In this document: positions 1 to 9,100 of the stretch, one piece after another
Layout of the letters: every line of letters begins with the position of its first letter
Numbering within the stretch: position 1 is the first letter of the stretch
NCBI GenBank assembly: GCA_020831485.1
Contig: JAFIGG010000010.1
Location: 1 to 64,000, forward strand
Source: Opitutales bacterium
GTDB lineage: Bacteria > Verrucomicrobiota > Verrucomicrobiia > Opitutales > Oceanipulchritudinaceae
Direction: 5' to 3'
DNA: 64,000 nt
Program-made: the position numbers and the translations under genes
Notes under the pieces: model-generated
The model's input: the letters and a program-made list of their open reading frames with translations, nothing else
What the model was told of the DNA's origin: nothing
The model's database searches: none

Positions 1-4
1 AAAA

Positions 5-89
5 TGGTGCTCAGGGCGGGACTCGAACCCGCACACCTTGCGGCACTGCCGCCTGAAGACAGCGTGTCTACCAATTCCACCACCTGAGC
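5..89 (-). tRNA. tRNA-Leu (CAG anticodon)
   Basis: Read on the minus strand this 85-base stretch folds as a class II tRNA. The acceptor arms GCTCAGG and CCTGAGC pair fully, with discriminator A and an encoded CCA at 7-5. The D-arm carries GGAATTGGTAGAC, typical of leucine tRNAs. The anticodon stem is CTGTC/GGCAG with loop TTCAGGC, giving anticodon CAG, and a long variable arm precedes the T-arm GCGGG-TTCGAGT-CCCGC. The tRNA reads leucine CTG codons. Its 3' end lies 4 bases from the window edge, so its terminator is not visible. Confidence 0.96.
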
Positions 90-158
90 GCCTTCAAAGA
101 AGCTGCTAAACTGCCAATCGGGCATGGCATGTCAAGCGTTTGATGGGAAAATCTACGC

Positions 159-305
159 TCAGGGTTCGTCTACGGCGGGAACGGGCTGAGAGTCTTCTTC
201 GGCTTCCAGGCTCTCGCGAATGCTCGAGGTCAGCCACCAGGAAAAGATCGCCAGGACGACAAAAGAAATCAGGAAAAACCACATCGGGCCACGGGATGTT
301 TTCAT
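159..305 (-). CDS. Small single-pass membrane protein (48 aa), translationally coupled to oxoprolinase
   Basis: This 48-codon frame begins with an ATG at 305 that overlaps the TGA of the oxoprolinase gene in an ATGA arrangement, the same coupling used between the two genes upstream. The product has a short basic N-terminus (MKTSRGP), one hydrophobic segment at about residues 8-25 (MWFFLISFVVLAIFSWW) and an acidic, proline-rich tail (EAEEDSQPVPAVDEP). That is the layout of a bitopic inner-membrane miniprotein with the positive side in the cytoplasm. I recognise no family. It is the last gene before the tRNA and probably shares the mazG-oxoprolinase transcript. The stop-start overlap and the clean membrane segment argue that it is real; homologues in related genomes are not checked. 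Confidence 0.62.
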   Translation of the reverse strand: MKTSRGPMWFFLISFVVLAIFSWWLTSSIRESLEAEEDSQPVPAVDEP

Positions 306-3300
306 GAGGGCTTACCCCAACCGCCTCCGCCGGGGGTTTCAAGTCGAATTCGATCGCCGGGCTGAACATTCGCCGAATCAATGCCCTTCAAGGGCACTTG
401 CTCGCCGGATGCGCGAATCCAGAACTGAGCGCCGGTTGCGCCGGAGGTGCCGCCTTGCATGCCGGCGGGGGCGACGACGCGGCGCTGGCTGAGCAGAGAT
501 ACTTCCATGGCTTCGAGGAACTCGAGTTCCCGGATCAGTCCATCGCCACCAGCGGTCTGGCCCTGACCGCCTGAACCGCTTCGCAGGGCGAAGGTTCGCA
601 GGCGGACGGGAAAACGTCGTTCGAGGACTTCCGCGTCGGTAATGGCGGTGTTCGTCATGTGCGTGTGCACGCCGCTGGCTCCAGCAAAACCCGGACCGGC
701 TCCAGCGCCGCCGCCGATGGTTTCGTAATAGCCAAAGCGCTCGTTCCCGAACAGGAAGTTGTTCATCGTGCCCTGACTACCGGCAGCAAGGCCGAGGGCG
801 CGGATCAGGGCGTCGACGAGGATCTGGCTGGTCTCGACATTGCCGCCGACGACCGCTGGGCAGTCGCGTGCATGCTCCGGAAAGTCCGGATTCAGAAAAC
901 ACTTGGGAAGCTTGCAGGTCACGGGGTCAAACAGTCCCTCATTCAGAGGCAGGGGCTCGGCTACGAGGAGACGCAGCACATAGAGCATGGCACTGCGCAC
1001 GATGGCTGGCGTGGCATTCAGGTTCTGCGGGTGCTGAGGATCTGTGCCTTCGAAATCAAAGGCCAGACGGTCCTCCTGCTTGGACATCTGAATGCGAACC
1101 GTATGACCGTCGTCCAGCTGCGCCTCAATTCGCCGGGTATCCAGATCCAAGGCCTGAATGCGCTTGCGCATGCAATCTGCCGAAAATTGATAGAGGTCGG
1201 CAAAGGCGGACTGCAGTCCCTCTGCACCGTAGCGCCGCAGGAGATCCCGGAGCAGAGCCACGCCGCGCTGATTGGCTGCGAGCTGGGCATTGAGGTCCTC
1301 GATGTTCTCGTCGACATTGCGACTCGGATAGCTGGCCTGTGCCAGCAATGAGCGTAGGGAGTCCATGCAGGAGCCATCGCTATCCATCAAACGCATCGGC
1401 GGGATGACCACCCCCTCCTCCTCCAGCGAGCTAGCCCCGGGCGGCATGGATCCAGGGCTGCGGCCGCCGATTTCGGCGTGGTGGGCTCGGTTCGCCAGAT
1501 AGGCGACCAAGTGGCCATCGCCATCAAAAAAGGGAGTGATGACGGTGACGTCCGGCAGGTGTGAGCCGCCGAAGCCGGGGTGATTGGTCACCCACACCTC
1601 TCCGGGTTTCGGGACCCGGTCTTTGAAAACAGAGCGCACGCACAGACCCAGGGCACCGAGGTGGACCGGGATGTGCGGGGCGTTGACGACCAGGCGGCCT
1701 TCGGCATCCAACAGGGCACAGGAGAAATCCAGGCGCTCACGGATATTCGCCGAAATGGCGGTACGCTCCAGCTGAACCCCCATTTCTTCAACAATGGCCG
1801 CGCAGCGCTGCTGAAACAATTCCCGGGCCAGCAATTGCTGCTGTTCCACTTTTTTGGATGCACCAGGCTGATGACCCGAATCCGCCACCCTGGCCTGCGT
1901 CAGCCGCAAGCTGCCCTGGGAACCGATTTGCGCGTTCCAGCCTTCGGGCAGGATCGTTGTCGACCAGGGATCCGTGAACAATGCCGGACCTCGAATCGCC
2001 TCGCCACACTGCAGGGACTGGCGTCCGTAAACCGGCAAGGACACCGAATCACCCCGCAGACAGGCTGTTAGAGTATTCTGCGGAGACGCCTTGGCCGTCT
2101 GCCCTTCTGCCATTTCAAAAGATTCGTCCGGCTGCTCCGGAGCTGGACCCAAAACAGCCACCACCATCCGCACGCATTCAATATCCACCGCAGTGGGAGC
2201 GTATCCAAAAACCGCTTCATACTGCTCCTTGAAAGCCGCTTCGATATCGATTCCCGGCTGCCATTCGACGTCCATACTGCTTTCCTGTCCGAGCAAGCGC
2301 AGCGACAACAATACATCCGCCGCTTCCAGGCATGAGGCTTCCACTCCTTCGTCGATTAATTGCTGACGCGCCTCCCGCTCCAGTTGCTCCACCCAATCCA
2401 CCAGGCTTTCGGCAACCTCTTTAAAGAGCTGAAGAACCGAACGTTCGCGACGGGCCTCCGGCCGCGCTTCAACCAATCCCCTCGCACTCAGCAAACCGGC
2501 TTCCGCCGGAATGACGACCGTGCCGACCCCCAGCATTTCCGCCAGGTCCACCGCATGCAATCCGCCGGCACCGCCGAATGCGACCAGGCCATATTCGCTT
2601 GGGTCTTCGCCCTCACGCAGGCTGACGGAGCGAATCGCCGCTGCCATTTTCTCATTGGCAAGTTGCAAGAACTCCGCCAGCAGCTGTTCCCGGTCCTCAA
2701 CGCCTGCCTTTTTCATCAGTTCGACAAGAACCGCTTCGGCCCGTTCCGGAAAAACCGGGATGCCAAAGCCCCGGGGGTCCAGGCATCCCAGCAGCAAGTG
2801 GACATCGGTGATGGTTAAGGGGCCACCGCGTCCGTAACAGGCTGGACCCGGAAATGCGCCCGCGCTTTCGGGTCCAACAAAAAACTTTTCGCCATCGTAG
2901 CCACAAATGGATCCACCCCCAGCGGCGACTGTTTCAATCGCCAGCGCGGGTGCTGCGATTGTCGCATCGCCGACCCGGTGTCGGTGCAGAATCCGGTAGC
3001 GGTCGCGCCAGCGCGAAACGTCGCTGCTGGTTCCACCCATATCAAAAGCCAGCACCTGCCGCAGCCCAGCCCGTCGCCCGGCATTGACCGCGCCGAGCAC
3101 ACCTCCGGCAGGACCACTCAGCAGGCCATCCACCGGACGGTAACGCGCACGCGAAACCAGTCCGCCCGCGCTGGTCATGATGCGCAGGCTCCCTTCCTGC
3201 AAAGGCTCAGCCACGCGGTCGAAATAGCGGTCCAGGATCGGACTCAAATACGCGTTGGTTATGCCCGTTTCGGTGCGCCGCAAATAGTGGGGCTCGTTTG

Positions 3301-4102
3301 AAACTTCAGCCGCACTGACCGCTGTAGCAAAACCCAATGACGACAAATACTCGAGCAATCGGCTTTCCTGATCGGGCTGCCTGTAGGCATTGATCAGGGA
3401 CACGCAGACACTGCGGCGGGCGGAAGGATCCAAGGCTTCCACTTGTGACTTGAGAGCGTGCAGCTCAAAAGCCTCCACTGTTTCACCGTCCGCCGCCAGA
3501 CGCCCTTTCAGCTCAAGCACGGCGGCGTGCAGGACCCTTCGGTCGGGAATCGCCAGTGCAAAGAGGTCCGGACGCTTCTGGTCGCGGATGCGGCAAATAT
3601 CCTTAAAACCTTGATTCACGATCAGCAGCGGCGGTTCGCCTTTGTTTTCGAGCAGGGCGTTGGTGCCGCGGGTGGTCGCCAGGCGAAAATCCTCGACCGG
3701 CAGCGATTCCTGCAAAGCCGTCCCCGTGAGGAAGCGGGCGGCGAAAACCGGCGGCTCTTCCGGTGAGCGGATTTCGATGGCTTGCATGCCCTCGCGCAGA
3801 TCCTCGGTGATGGGCTGATTGAGGATCAGGCGGTGAGGCTTGACGCTGTGCCCACAAATCTCGACCGGATCCTCGCTTGCATCGCCATCCCACTCAAGCT
3901 GATAGCCACAAAAGAAATTTTCGGGCAGCGCCCAGTCCGCATCCAGCTCCACTTCACTTGCATTGAGCCAGCGTTTCACCCGTGCCCGCAGGCAGGACCG
4001 CGACAAAACCTTGCAGCGGTGCCAGAGCCCGTCCGGATCCTGTCCGAGACAATCCGTAAAGGTGCCTCCTGTATCCGCGGCAATGCGCCATCCCCGACTC
4101 AT
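302..4102 (-). CDS. 5-oxoprolinase / hydantoinase HyuA-HyuB fusion
   Basis: This 1266-residue protein joins both halves of the oxoprolinase family. The N-terminal HyuA half opens with the ASKHA nucleotide loop [11 protein letters not shown] and later shows [21 protein letters not shown] and [11 protein letters not shown]. The HyuB half starts near residue 760 ([19 protein letters not shown]) and ends with the glycine-rich tail [10 protein letters not shown]. Family members hydrolyse 5-oxoproline to glutamate, or hydantoins, with ATP. About 145 residues separate GGTFTD from TTRGTN, longer than in stand-alone HyuA, which suggests an inserted segment. The start at 4102 is chosen because it gives an ATGA overlap with the protease gene upstream; an in-frame ATG 17 codons earlier lies inside that gene. 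The exact substrate cannot be read from sequence. Confidence 0.9.
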   Translation of the reverse strand: MSRGWRIAADTGGTFTDCLGQDPDGLWHRCKVLSRSCLRARVKRWLNASEVELDADWALPENFFCGYQLEWDGDASEDPVEICGHSVKPHRLILNQPITEDLREGMQAIEIRSPEEPPVFAARFLTGTALQESLPVEDFRLATTRGTNALLENKGEPPLLIVNQGFKDICRIRDQKRPDLFALAIPDRRVLHAAVLELKGRLAADGETVEAFELHALKSQVEALDPSARRSVCVSLINAYRQPDQESRLLEYLSSLGFATAVSAAEVSNEPHYLRRTETGITNAYLSPILDRYFDRVAEPLQEGSLRIMTSAGGLVSRARYRPVDGLLSGPAGGVLGAVNAGRRAGLRQVLAFDMGGTSSDVSRWRDRYRILHRHRVGDATIAAPALAIETVAAGGGSICGYDGEKFFVGPESAGAFPGPACYGRGGPLTITDVHLLLGCLDPRGFGIPVFPERAEAVLVELMKKAGVEDREQLLAEFLQLANEKMAAAIRSVSLREGEDPSEYGLVAFGGAGGLHAVDLAEMLGVGTVVIPAEAGLLSARGLVEARPEARRERSVLQLFKEVAESLVDWVEQLEREARQQLIDEGVEASCLEAADVLLSLRLLGQESSMDVEWQPGIDIEAAFKEQYEAVFGYAPTAVDIECVRMVVAVLGPAPEQPDESFEMAEGQTAKASPQNTLTACLRGDSVSLPVYGRQSLQCGEAIRGPALFTDPWSTTILPEGWNAQIGSQGSLRLTQARVADSGHQPGASKKVEQQQLLARELFQQRCAAIVEEMGVQLERTAISANIRERLDFSCALLDAEGRLVVNAPHIPVHLGALGLCVRSVFKDRVPKPGEVWVTNHPGFGGSHLPDVTVITPFFDGDGHLVAYLANRAHHAEIGGRSPGSMPPGASSLEEEGVVIPPMRLMDSDGSCMDSLRSLLAQASYPSRNVDENIEDLNAQLAANQRGVALLRDLLRRYGAEGLQSAFADLYQFSADCMRKRIQALDLDTRRIEAQLDDGHTVRIQMSKQEDRLAFDFEGTDPQHPQNLNATPAIVRSAMLYVLRLLVAEPLPLNEGLFDPVTCKLPKCFLNPDFPEHARDCPAVVGGNVETSQILVDALIRALGLAAGSQGTMNNFLFGNERFGYYETIGGGAGAGPGFAGASGVHTHMTNTAITDAEVLERRFPVRLRTFALRSGSGGQGQTAGGDGLIRELEFLEAMEVSLLSQRRVVAPAGMQGGTSGATGAQFWIRASGEQVPLKGIDSANVQPGDRIRLETPGGGGWGKPS

Positions 4103-4854
4103 GAAGCCACTTGCAGAAGGTTTCGTGCCAAACCCATGACACGGTAACTCCAATCTGTCAGTTCCTCACTGTGTTTGGCCGAATGCGGATCCAGCTGATT
4201 GAGCAGTTTATAAAAGGCCCTGGAATGGTCGAAGTGCTGAAGGTGGGCCAATTCATGCAGGATGATGTGGTCCTGCAGACGCGGTGGCAGTAGGATCAGG
4301 CGCCAGTTCAGGGACAAGCCCCCCGTTTCGCTGCAAGATCCCCAGCGCGAGCGTTGATCCCGCACCCCGACGCCATGGGCCTTGAGCCTGTGTCGACGCG
4401 AGAAGTATTCCACCCGCTGGGGCAAAGTGCGCTTGGCGATTTCGATCAAGAGCCAGCGCAGCTGCAATTCACGGTCCCGCTGAGTATCCAGGAACAGCGC
4501 CACCTCTTCCGGGTCATCGAGGTCAAAAGACGGCCGCCGGGCGCGAAAGTAGAAGGTGATCGGCCGCCAGCGCCCTGCCAGCGACAGGCGCTGGCTGCTC
4601 CGCAGGTAATCCAGGAGAGACGGCGTTGACGGCCGCTGCTGCAGGCGCTGCATTACCCAGTCCGCATTTTCATTAAGGAAGCGGATTGCCTGCCGGTCAC
4701 TGACACGCGGCGGCGTTTTCAGCACCACCTGATTGGATTCGTCGATGACGATGCGTAAATGCCGCAAGCGGGGATTGCGGTCCATGCGGTAGGGAATCAA
4801 AACCACACCCTCACGGGTGGCGGCTTCAAACAGTCTGACGGCTGCCAAAGGCAT
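4099..4854 (-). CDS. YgjP-like (DUF45) zinc metallopeptidase
   Basis: The C-terminal half carries the zinc protease signature HELAHLQHFDHSRAF, with HExxH as metal and catalytic residues and a downstream histidine as third ligand, preceded by RWGSC and LSLNWRLILLPP, which are typical of YgjP/DUF45 proteins. From the start at 4854 the protein has 251 residues, somewhat longer than E. coli YgjP. That start overlaps the mazG end by 29 bases; the longer frame to 4956 is fully inside mazG and is not credible. Its stop overlaps the oxoprolinase start (ATGA). No signal peptide is seen, so it is likely cytoplasmic. The substrate is unknown; related families include SprT, which acts on DNA-protein crosslinks. 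Confidence 0.82.
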   Translation of the reverse strand: MPLAAVRLFEAATREGVVLIPYRMDRNPRLRHLRIVIDESNQVVLKTPPRVSDRQAIRFLNENADWVMQRLQQRPSTPSLLDYLRSSQRLSLAGRWRPITFYFRARRPSFDLDDPEEVALFLDTQRDRELQLRWLLIEIAKRTLPQRVEYFSRRHRLKAHGVGVRDQRSRWGSCSETGGLSLNWRLILLPPRLQDHIILHELAHLQHFDHSRAFYKLLNQLDPHSAKHSEELTDWSYRVMGLARNLLQVAS

Positions 4855-5512
4855 CTTCAATCTCTTGAGAAAGCTGGCTGGTGTAGCGGCGCAGGGCGGA
4901 TTCCGGGTCGATGCCCTGAATCTGACACGCGGCCGCCAGTTGAAACAGCATGGCACCTGCTTCTTCTTCGCTCAGGTCCTCGGCCACCTCTTCCAGGCCG
5001 TTCGGATCGAGCAGTTCGGGATCCAAGTCCAACTGCTTCTTGCGAATCTGTTTGTAGCGCTCGTGCGCATACAGCAGGGCCGGCACCCGCGGTGGCACTG
5101 GCTTGAAAAAACCGGAACTCTGCCCGCCCGACTGGCCATTTTTCTTTTCCTCGGCCTTGATCGCTTCCCACTGCTTCAGGACAGCGGCCGTGTCCTTCAG
5201 CTCCATGTCGCCGAAAACATGCGGATGCCGCCGGATCAATTTTTCATTCACACCTGCGGCCACGTCGTTGAAATCGAAATCACTGTCCTCCGCCGCCAGC
5301 TGCGCGTGAAACACCACCTGCAGTAGCACATCGCCCAGCTCTTCCTTCATGTGCTCACGGTCCTTGCGGTCGATAGTGTCGAGCAATTCCGAAACCTCGT
5401 CGATCAATGGAATGCAGAGGCTTTCATGCGTCTGCTCCTGGTCCCATGGGCAACCATCCGGCGCCCGCAAGCGGGCCACCGTTTGGATTAAATCTTGAAT
5501 TGAGCTCGCCAT
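4826..5512 (-). CDS. mazG: MazG nucleoside triphosphate pyrophosphohydrolase
   Basis: The protein (228 residues from 5512) begins with the family hallmark LRAPDGCPWDQEQTHESL and continues with the metal-binding helices DEVSELLDTI and EELGDVLLQVVFHAQLA. MazG hydrolyses NTPs and dNTPs to monophosphate and pyrophosphate, cleaning the nucleotide pool and dampening stress signalling. Two tandem MazG folds are expected. In the second, the usual EELGDLLF is replaced by EEAGAMLF, so the aspartate ligand is lost there. The start at 5512 (MASSIQDL) is preferred to an upstream TTG. mazG heads the minus-strand chain with the protease and oxoprolinase genes and is divergent from trpC. Confidence 0.92.
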   Translation of the reverse strand: MASSIQDLIQTVARLRAPDGCPWDQEQTHESLCIPLIDEVSELLDTIDRKDREHMKEELGDVLLQVVFHAQLAAEDSDFDFNDVAAGVNEKLIRRHPHVFGDMELKDTAAVLKQWEAIKAEEKKNGQSGGQSSGFFKPVPPRVPALLYAHERYKQIRKKQLDLDPELLDPNGLEEVAEDLSEEEAGAMLFQLAAACQIQGIDPESALRRYTSQLSQEIEDAFGSRQTV

Positions 5513-5575
5513 ACTTGTTTTTTCTAGGATTTTCCCCTTTGCATCAATACGCAATTTGAACTTGAGGCAGTGAAA

Positions 5576-6367
5576 ATGGATAAATTAACCGAGATCATGG
5601 CCTGGAAGCGCCAGGAAGTTGAAGCACGCATTCGTCCGATCAAGGATGCCGAGCTCGAACGCTGGCGCAACACGCCGGGCCGACCTTCGTTTGCACGGGC
5701 CCTGCAGCGTGAATCCGGACTCGCCGTGATCTCGGAAATCAAGCGCAAATCGCCCTCGGCCGGAGCCATTGCGGAAGGGATCGATTCCGTCGAGCAGGCC
5801 CGCAAATACTACAACGCCGGTACCGATGCGATTTCGGTGCTGACAGATGAAAAATACTTTGGCGGCACGATTAAGGACCTGTGGGACGTCAATGACCTGC
5901 TCGCTAACCGTGACGACACCCCGCCCACCCTGCGTAAAGACTTTTTCGTGCACCCCATCCAGGTCCTCGAAGCCGCCGAAGCCGGCGCTTCGGCCATCCT
6001 TATCATTGTCCGCGCGCTGCCGGACGAAGACATGCGGGTGCTCTACGAAGCGGCCACCCAGGCAGGACTCGATGCTTTATTCGAGATCCACGACGTCCGT
6101 GACCTTGACCGTGCAGTGAAGGCCAATGCCAGTATCATCGGCGTCAACAACCGCGACCTCAGCCGCTTTGTCACCGATCTGTCGATTTCGGAGGAATTGA
6201 TTCCCGAATTCCCTTCCGACGTCACGGCGGTCAGCGAGAGCGGCATCTGGACACTTGAAGACGGAGAGCGCGTGCACGCCGCCGGGGCGGATGCCGTGTT
6301 GATCGGAGAAGCGCTGATGCGCATGGACGACCCGGCGCGCTTCATCGAAAGCTTGCACGACATTTGA
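5576..6367 (+). CDS. trpC: Indole-3-glycerol phosphate synthase
   Basis: TrpC closes the indole ring of tryptophan by decarboxylating and dehydrating CdRP. The 263-residue single-domain TIM barrel shows the conserved ISEIKRKSPSAG (catalytic Lys), AISVLTDEKYFGG, LRKDFFVHPIQV, GVNNRDLSRF and SESGI motifs. The ATG at 5576 is chosen over the GTG at 5570 because GAGG at 5564-5567 sits 8 bases before it. No other trp gene is in the window, so the pathway is dispersed here. The stop codon overlaps a possible TTG start of rsmA, and the two genes are probably cotranscribed. Confidence 0.96.
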   Translation: MDKLTEIMAWKRQEVEARIRPIKDAELERWRNTPGRPSFARALQRESGLAVISEIKRKSPSAGAIAEGIDSVEQARKYYNAGTDAISVLTDEKYFGGTIKDLWDVNDLLANRDDTPPTLRKDFFVHPIQVLEAAEAGASAILIIVRALPDEDMRVLYEAATQAGLDALFEIHDVRDLDRAVKANASIIGVNNRDLSRFVTDLSISEELIPEFPSDVTAVSESGIWTLEDGERVHAAGADAVLIGEALMRMDDPARFIESLHDI

Positions 6368-6384
6368 GCGGCACCAACTCCTCG

Positions 6385-7209
6385 ATGAACGCTCCCCTCA
6401 CCCCTTCGCAGACCCGGTCCCGCCTCAACGAGCTGGGACACCATCCGCGCAAGAAACTGGGGCAGAACTTTCTCATCGACGGCAACATCGTCCGCAAATC
6501 GCTGGAACTGGCAGGTGTTCAAAGCGGCGACACAGTCATCGAGGTCGGCCCTGGTCTGGGCACCCTGACCGCGGCCCTGGTAGTCGCTGGGGCCGAAGTA
6601 TATGCAGTAGAACTCGACCGCACGCTGACCGAAGGTTTGCGTCAACAATTTGGCGAGCGCATCCACCTGCTCGAAGGCGATGCGGTCGACCACCCGCTCG
6701 CTGGATACATGGCCGAAAGCCCCCAAGTGACCGCCGCCCCCTGCAAGGTCGTCGCCAACCTCCCTTACGCCGTGACGAGCCCCTGGATGGAAGCGATGCT
6801 GCGGGGCCCTTTGCCGGAGTGCATGGTATTGATGATGCAAAAGGAAGCGGCTGATCGCCTGAATGCCGATGTGGGAAGCAAACATTTCAGTGCCATCACA
6901 ATCTTTCTCGACGGGACCTACCGCTCCTGTGAACGCCACCGGGTGGCGCGGCAGTGTTTCTATCCTGTACCCGGCGTGGATTCGGTGCTCGCCGTCTGGC
7001 GGCGGCGGGAACAGGTCGTACGCTACAGTGCCGGGCTGCGCGAGGCGATCCGTCACATTTTCACCATGCGGCGCAAACAAATGCAGGCGCTGGTGAAGCA
7101 GCAGCCTCTTTTGGAGCCCTGGTTTCAGGCTGAAGTCGAAGCTGGTCTGTCCGCAACGGCACGTCCTGAAGAAGTTCCCTTGAGTTCCTGGCGAAAACTG
7201 GGACAATAG
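6385..7209 (+). CDS. rsmA: 16S rRNA (adenine1518/1519-N6) dimethyltransferase
   Basis: RsmA (KsgA) dimethylates two adjacent adenines in the 3' hairpin of 16S rRNA late in 30S assembly. The protein shows the N-terminal KKLGQNFLID, the SAM-binding EVGPGLGTLT, an acidic VELDRTL strand end and the catalytic NLPYAVTSP motif. At 274 residues it matches the family. The ATG at 6385 is used; a TTG at 6364 that overlaps the trpC stop would add seven residues and cannot be excluded, as neither has a strong ribosome binding site. Confidence 0.95.
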   Translation: MNAPLTPSQTRSRLNELGHHPRKKLGQNFLIDGNIVRKSLELAGVQSGDTVIEVGPGLGTLTAALVVAGAEVYAVELDRTLTEGLRQQFGERIHLLEGDAVDHPLAGYMAESPQVTAAPCKVVANLPYAVTSPWMEAMLRGPLPECMVLMMQKEAADRLNADVGSKHFSAITIFLDGTYRSCERHRVARQCFYPVPGVDSVLAVWRRREQVVRYSAGLREAIRHIFTMRRKQMQALVKQQPLLEPWFQAEVEAGLSATARPEEVPLSSWRKLGQ

Positions 7210-7218
7210 AAACTGCAC

Positions 7219-7734
7219 ATGAATCAACTCGTCATTACTCTAATGGGCCCGGACCGTCCGGGCATTGTCGCCGACCTCGCTGGTTGGGTCACCGAACAGG
7301 GAGGCAACTGGCTGGAAAGCCGGATGCTGCGTCTCGGAGGCCAGTTCGCCGGAACGTTGCGCATTGAAATCGACCCAGCGGCCCTGCCCATGCTTGAGGA
7401 AAAGCTGGCTAGTCTGCGCGAACGCGGACTCCGCCTCGACTGGACCCATGAGCCCAAAACATCTCCGAAGACCAAGCGTCGTAGCTGCCTGCTGAAGCTC
7501 TGCGCCCAGGATCAGCCCGGCATCGTCAAGCAGGTCTTCGAAGTTTTCAGCGCGCACAAAGTCAACGTTGAGGAACTCAAGACCGGCACCCGCGGAGCCC
7601 CCTGGTCGGGCCACACCCTGTTCGAAGCCGAAGCCCAGCTTTCGATCCCGGAATCGGTCGACCTGAGCAGCGTCCGCCAATCCCTGGAAGCCCTCAGCAA
7701 CGACCTCATGGTCGAGATCGAGCTGATGGGCTAG
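7219..7734 (+). CDS. Tandem ACT-domain regulatory protein (GcvR-like)
   Basis: This 171-residue protein consists of two ACT domains. The first opens with LVITLMGPDRPGIVADLAGW and the second, near residue 92, with LLKLCAQDQPGIVKQVFEVF. The GPDRPGIV and QDQPGIV turns are the ligand-binding signatures. Such tandem ACT proteins resemble GcvR, which represses the glycine cleavage system by binding GcvA, but no gcv genes are near, so its partner here is unknown. It starts 9 bases after rsmA and is probably in the same transcript. No catalytic domain is present. Confidence 0.82.
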   Translation: MNQLVITLMGPDRPGIVADLAGWVTEQGGNWLESRMLRLGGQFAGTLRIEIDPAALPMLEEKLASLRERGLRLDWTHEPKTSPKTKRRSCLLKLCAQDQPGIVKQVFEVFSAHKVNVEELKTGTRGAPWSGHTLFEAEAQLSIPESVDLSSVRQSLEALSNDLMVEIELMG

Positions 7735-7853
7735 TGGTTCGACCAATAGTGGTTTACGGCAAAGCTTTGTGACGGCTGTGAAGCTGGGATAGATCCAACA
7801 GGGTGTCTGGGCCGAGACGGGTTCGGCTTATTTCACACACTCTCTTTGAAACC

Positions 7854-8891
7854 ATGTCTGTTCTATCCGGGATTTTTCTGCATGCGTTGGGCGGCGGAGC
7901 GGCCGCGAGCTTTTACCTACCCTTCAAAAAGGTCCGTGATTGGGCCTGGGAAAGTTACTGGTTGATCAGCGGGGTCGCCGCCTGGATTTTGACTCCGCTG
8001 GTGGTCGGCTATCTGACCATTCCCAACCTGATGACCGTGCTGCTGCAAAGCCCGGGAAAGGCGTTGGGCTGGGCATTTGTTTTTGGGGTTTTGTGGGGAG
8101 TCGGCGGTCTGACTTTCGGCCTCACCATGCGCTACCTCGGGCTCTCCCTTGGCTACGCGGTCGCACTAGGATTTTCAGCCGCCTTTGGCACCCTAATTCC
8201 TCCCCTGTTTGAAGGGCAATTCGGCGAACTGCTTGCGGATGCCGGCGGTCGCTGGATACTGCTGGGAATCGCAGTCTGCCTCGCCGGCATTGCGACCTGT
8301 GGACGGGCCGGCATGATCAAGGAAAAGGAACTGGGCAGTGAGGGCGCCCGCAAAACCATCAGGGAATACGACTTGCGCAGAGGCTTGTGCGTCGCCCTGG
8401 TTTGCGGCTTGCTCAGTGCGTGCATGGCATTTGGCCTGGCCGCCGGCCGACCGATTGCGGAAACCGCTGTCGCTCATGGCACGCGCAGCTTGTGGCAAAA
8501 CAACGCGGTATTGGTAGTCGTCCTCTGGGGCGGATTCTTGACCAACTTTGTGTGGTGCCTGATTCTCAACTGGCGGAACCGCAGTTTCAAGAACTACCGC
8601 AGCGCGCCCTCGACATCACTCGGCAGGAACTACTTTTTTTCTTCGCTCGCCGGAGTGATTTGGTTCCTGCAATTTTTCTTTTACGGCATGGGCTCCACCC
8701 GCATGGGTCAGTATGATTTTGTCTCCTGGACACTGCATATGTCTTTCATCATCGTAATGAGCAATCTTTGGGCCCTCTACCTGAAGGAATGGGCCGGATC
8801 CAGTCGCCGAGCCCTGAGAACGGTGAAACTGGGAATTGCGCTGATTCTGCTGTCGATTGTCGTGATCGGTTACGGTAGTTCCATCTTCTGA
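7854..8891 (+). CDS. RhaT-family L-rhamnose/H+ symporter
   Basis: This is a 345-residue polytopic inner-membrane protein with about ten hydrophobic segments. Its opening, GIFLHALGGGAAASFYLPFKKVRDWAWESYW, and the later segments FGVLWGVGGLTFGLTMRYLG and QFFFYGMGSTRMG are typical of RhaT, the proton-coupled rhamnose importer of the DMT superfamily. The ATG at 7854 is preferred: the GTG at 7803 would add 17 polar residues not usual in the family. No rhamnose isomerase, kinase or aldolase is nearby, so the sugar is unproven and could be another 6-deoxyhexose. Confidence 0.85.
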   Translation: MSVLSGIFLHALGGGAAASFYLPFKKVRDWAWESYWLISGVAAWILTPLVVGYLTIPNLMTVLLQSPGKALGWAFVFGVLWGVGGLTFGLTMRYLGLSLGYAVALGFSAAFGTLIPPLFEGQFGELLADAGGRWILLGIAVCLAGIATCGRAGMIKEKELGSEGARKTIREYDLRRGLCVALVCGLLSACMAFGLAAGRPIAETAVAHGTRSLWQNNAVLVVVLWGGFLTNFVWCLILNWRNRSFKNYRSAPSTSLGRNYFFSSLAGVIWFLQFFFYGMGSTRMGQYDFVSWTLHMSFIIVMSNLWALYLKEWAGSSRRALRTVKLGIALILLSIVVIGYGSSIF

Positions 8892-9073
8892 TAGCCCGGT
8901 TAATTCCGGCTTCCGGAGCTGTTTTCGGGGTAATTTATGCCTGGTTCCTCTACAACTTGCACGCTCGCAAGACACCCGTTACCTTCTCCGTTGGCCTGGT
9001 CTACATAAGTGCTCACGGAATCTATGGTGTTGCGGTCGCACTGATAGTGGCTCTGTTTTCGCTTGTTCTGTAG
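8888..9073 (+). other. Hydrophobic open frame without a normal start (possible gene remnant)
   Basis: Overlapping the last four bases of the RhaT gene, a frame runs 61 codons to TAG at 9071. It reads like a membrane protein (GAVFGVIYAWFLYNLHARK, then YISAHGIYGVAVALIVALF) but has no ATG, GTG or TTG before the TTG at codon 28. It may be the decayed tail of a membrane protein or chance sequence. No function is assigned, and the 209 bases between the flanking genes hold nothing else I can support. Confidence 0.3.
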
Positions 9074-9100
9074 ACTGAAAAACGTGAAACTGGCGGACAG

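Noticed and set aside
6043-7227. Long minus-strand frame (394 codons) across trpC and rsmA
   Set aside because: It is antisense to two clear genes with complete family motifs; its composition is that of a shadow frame and it has no recognisable domain.
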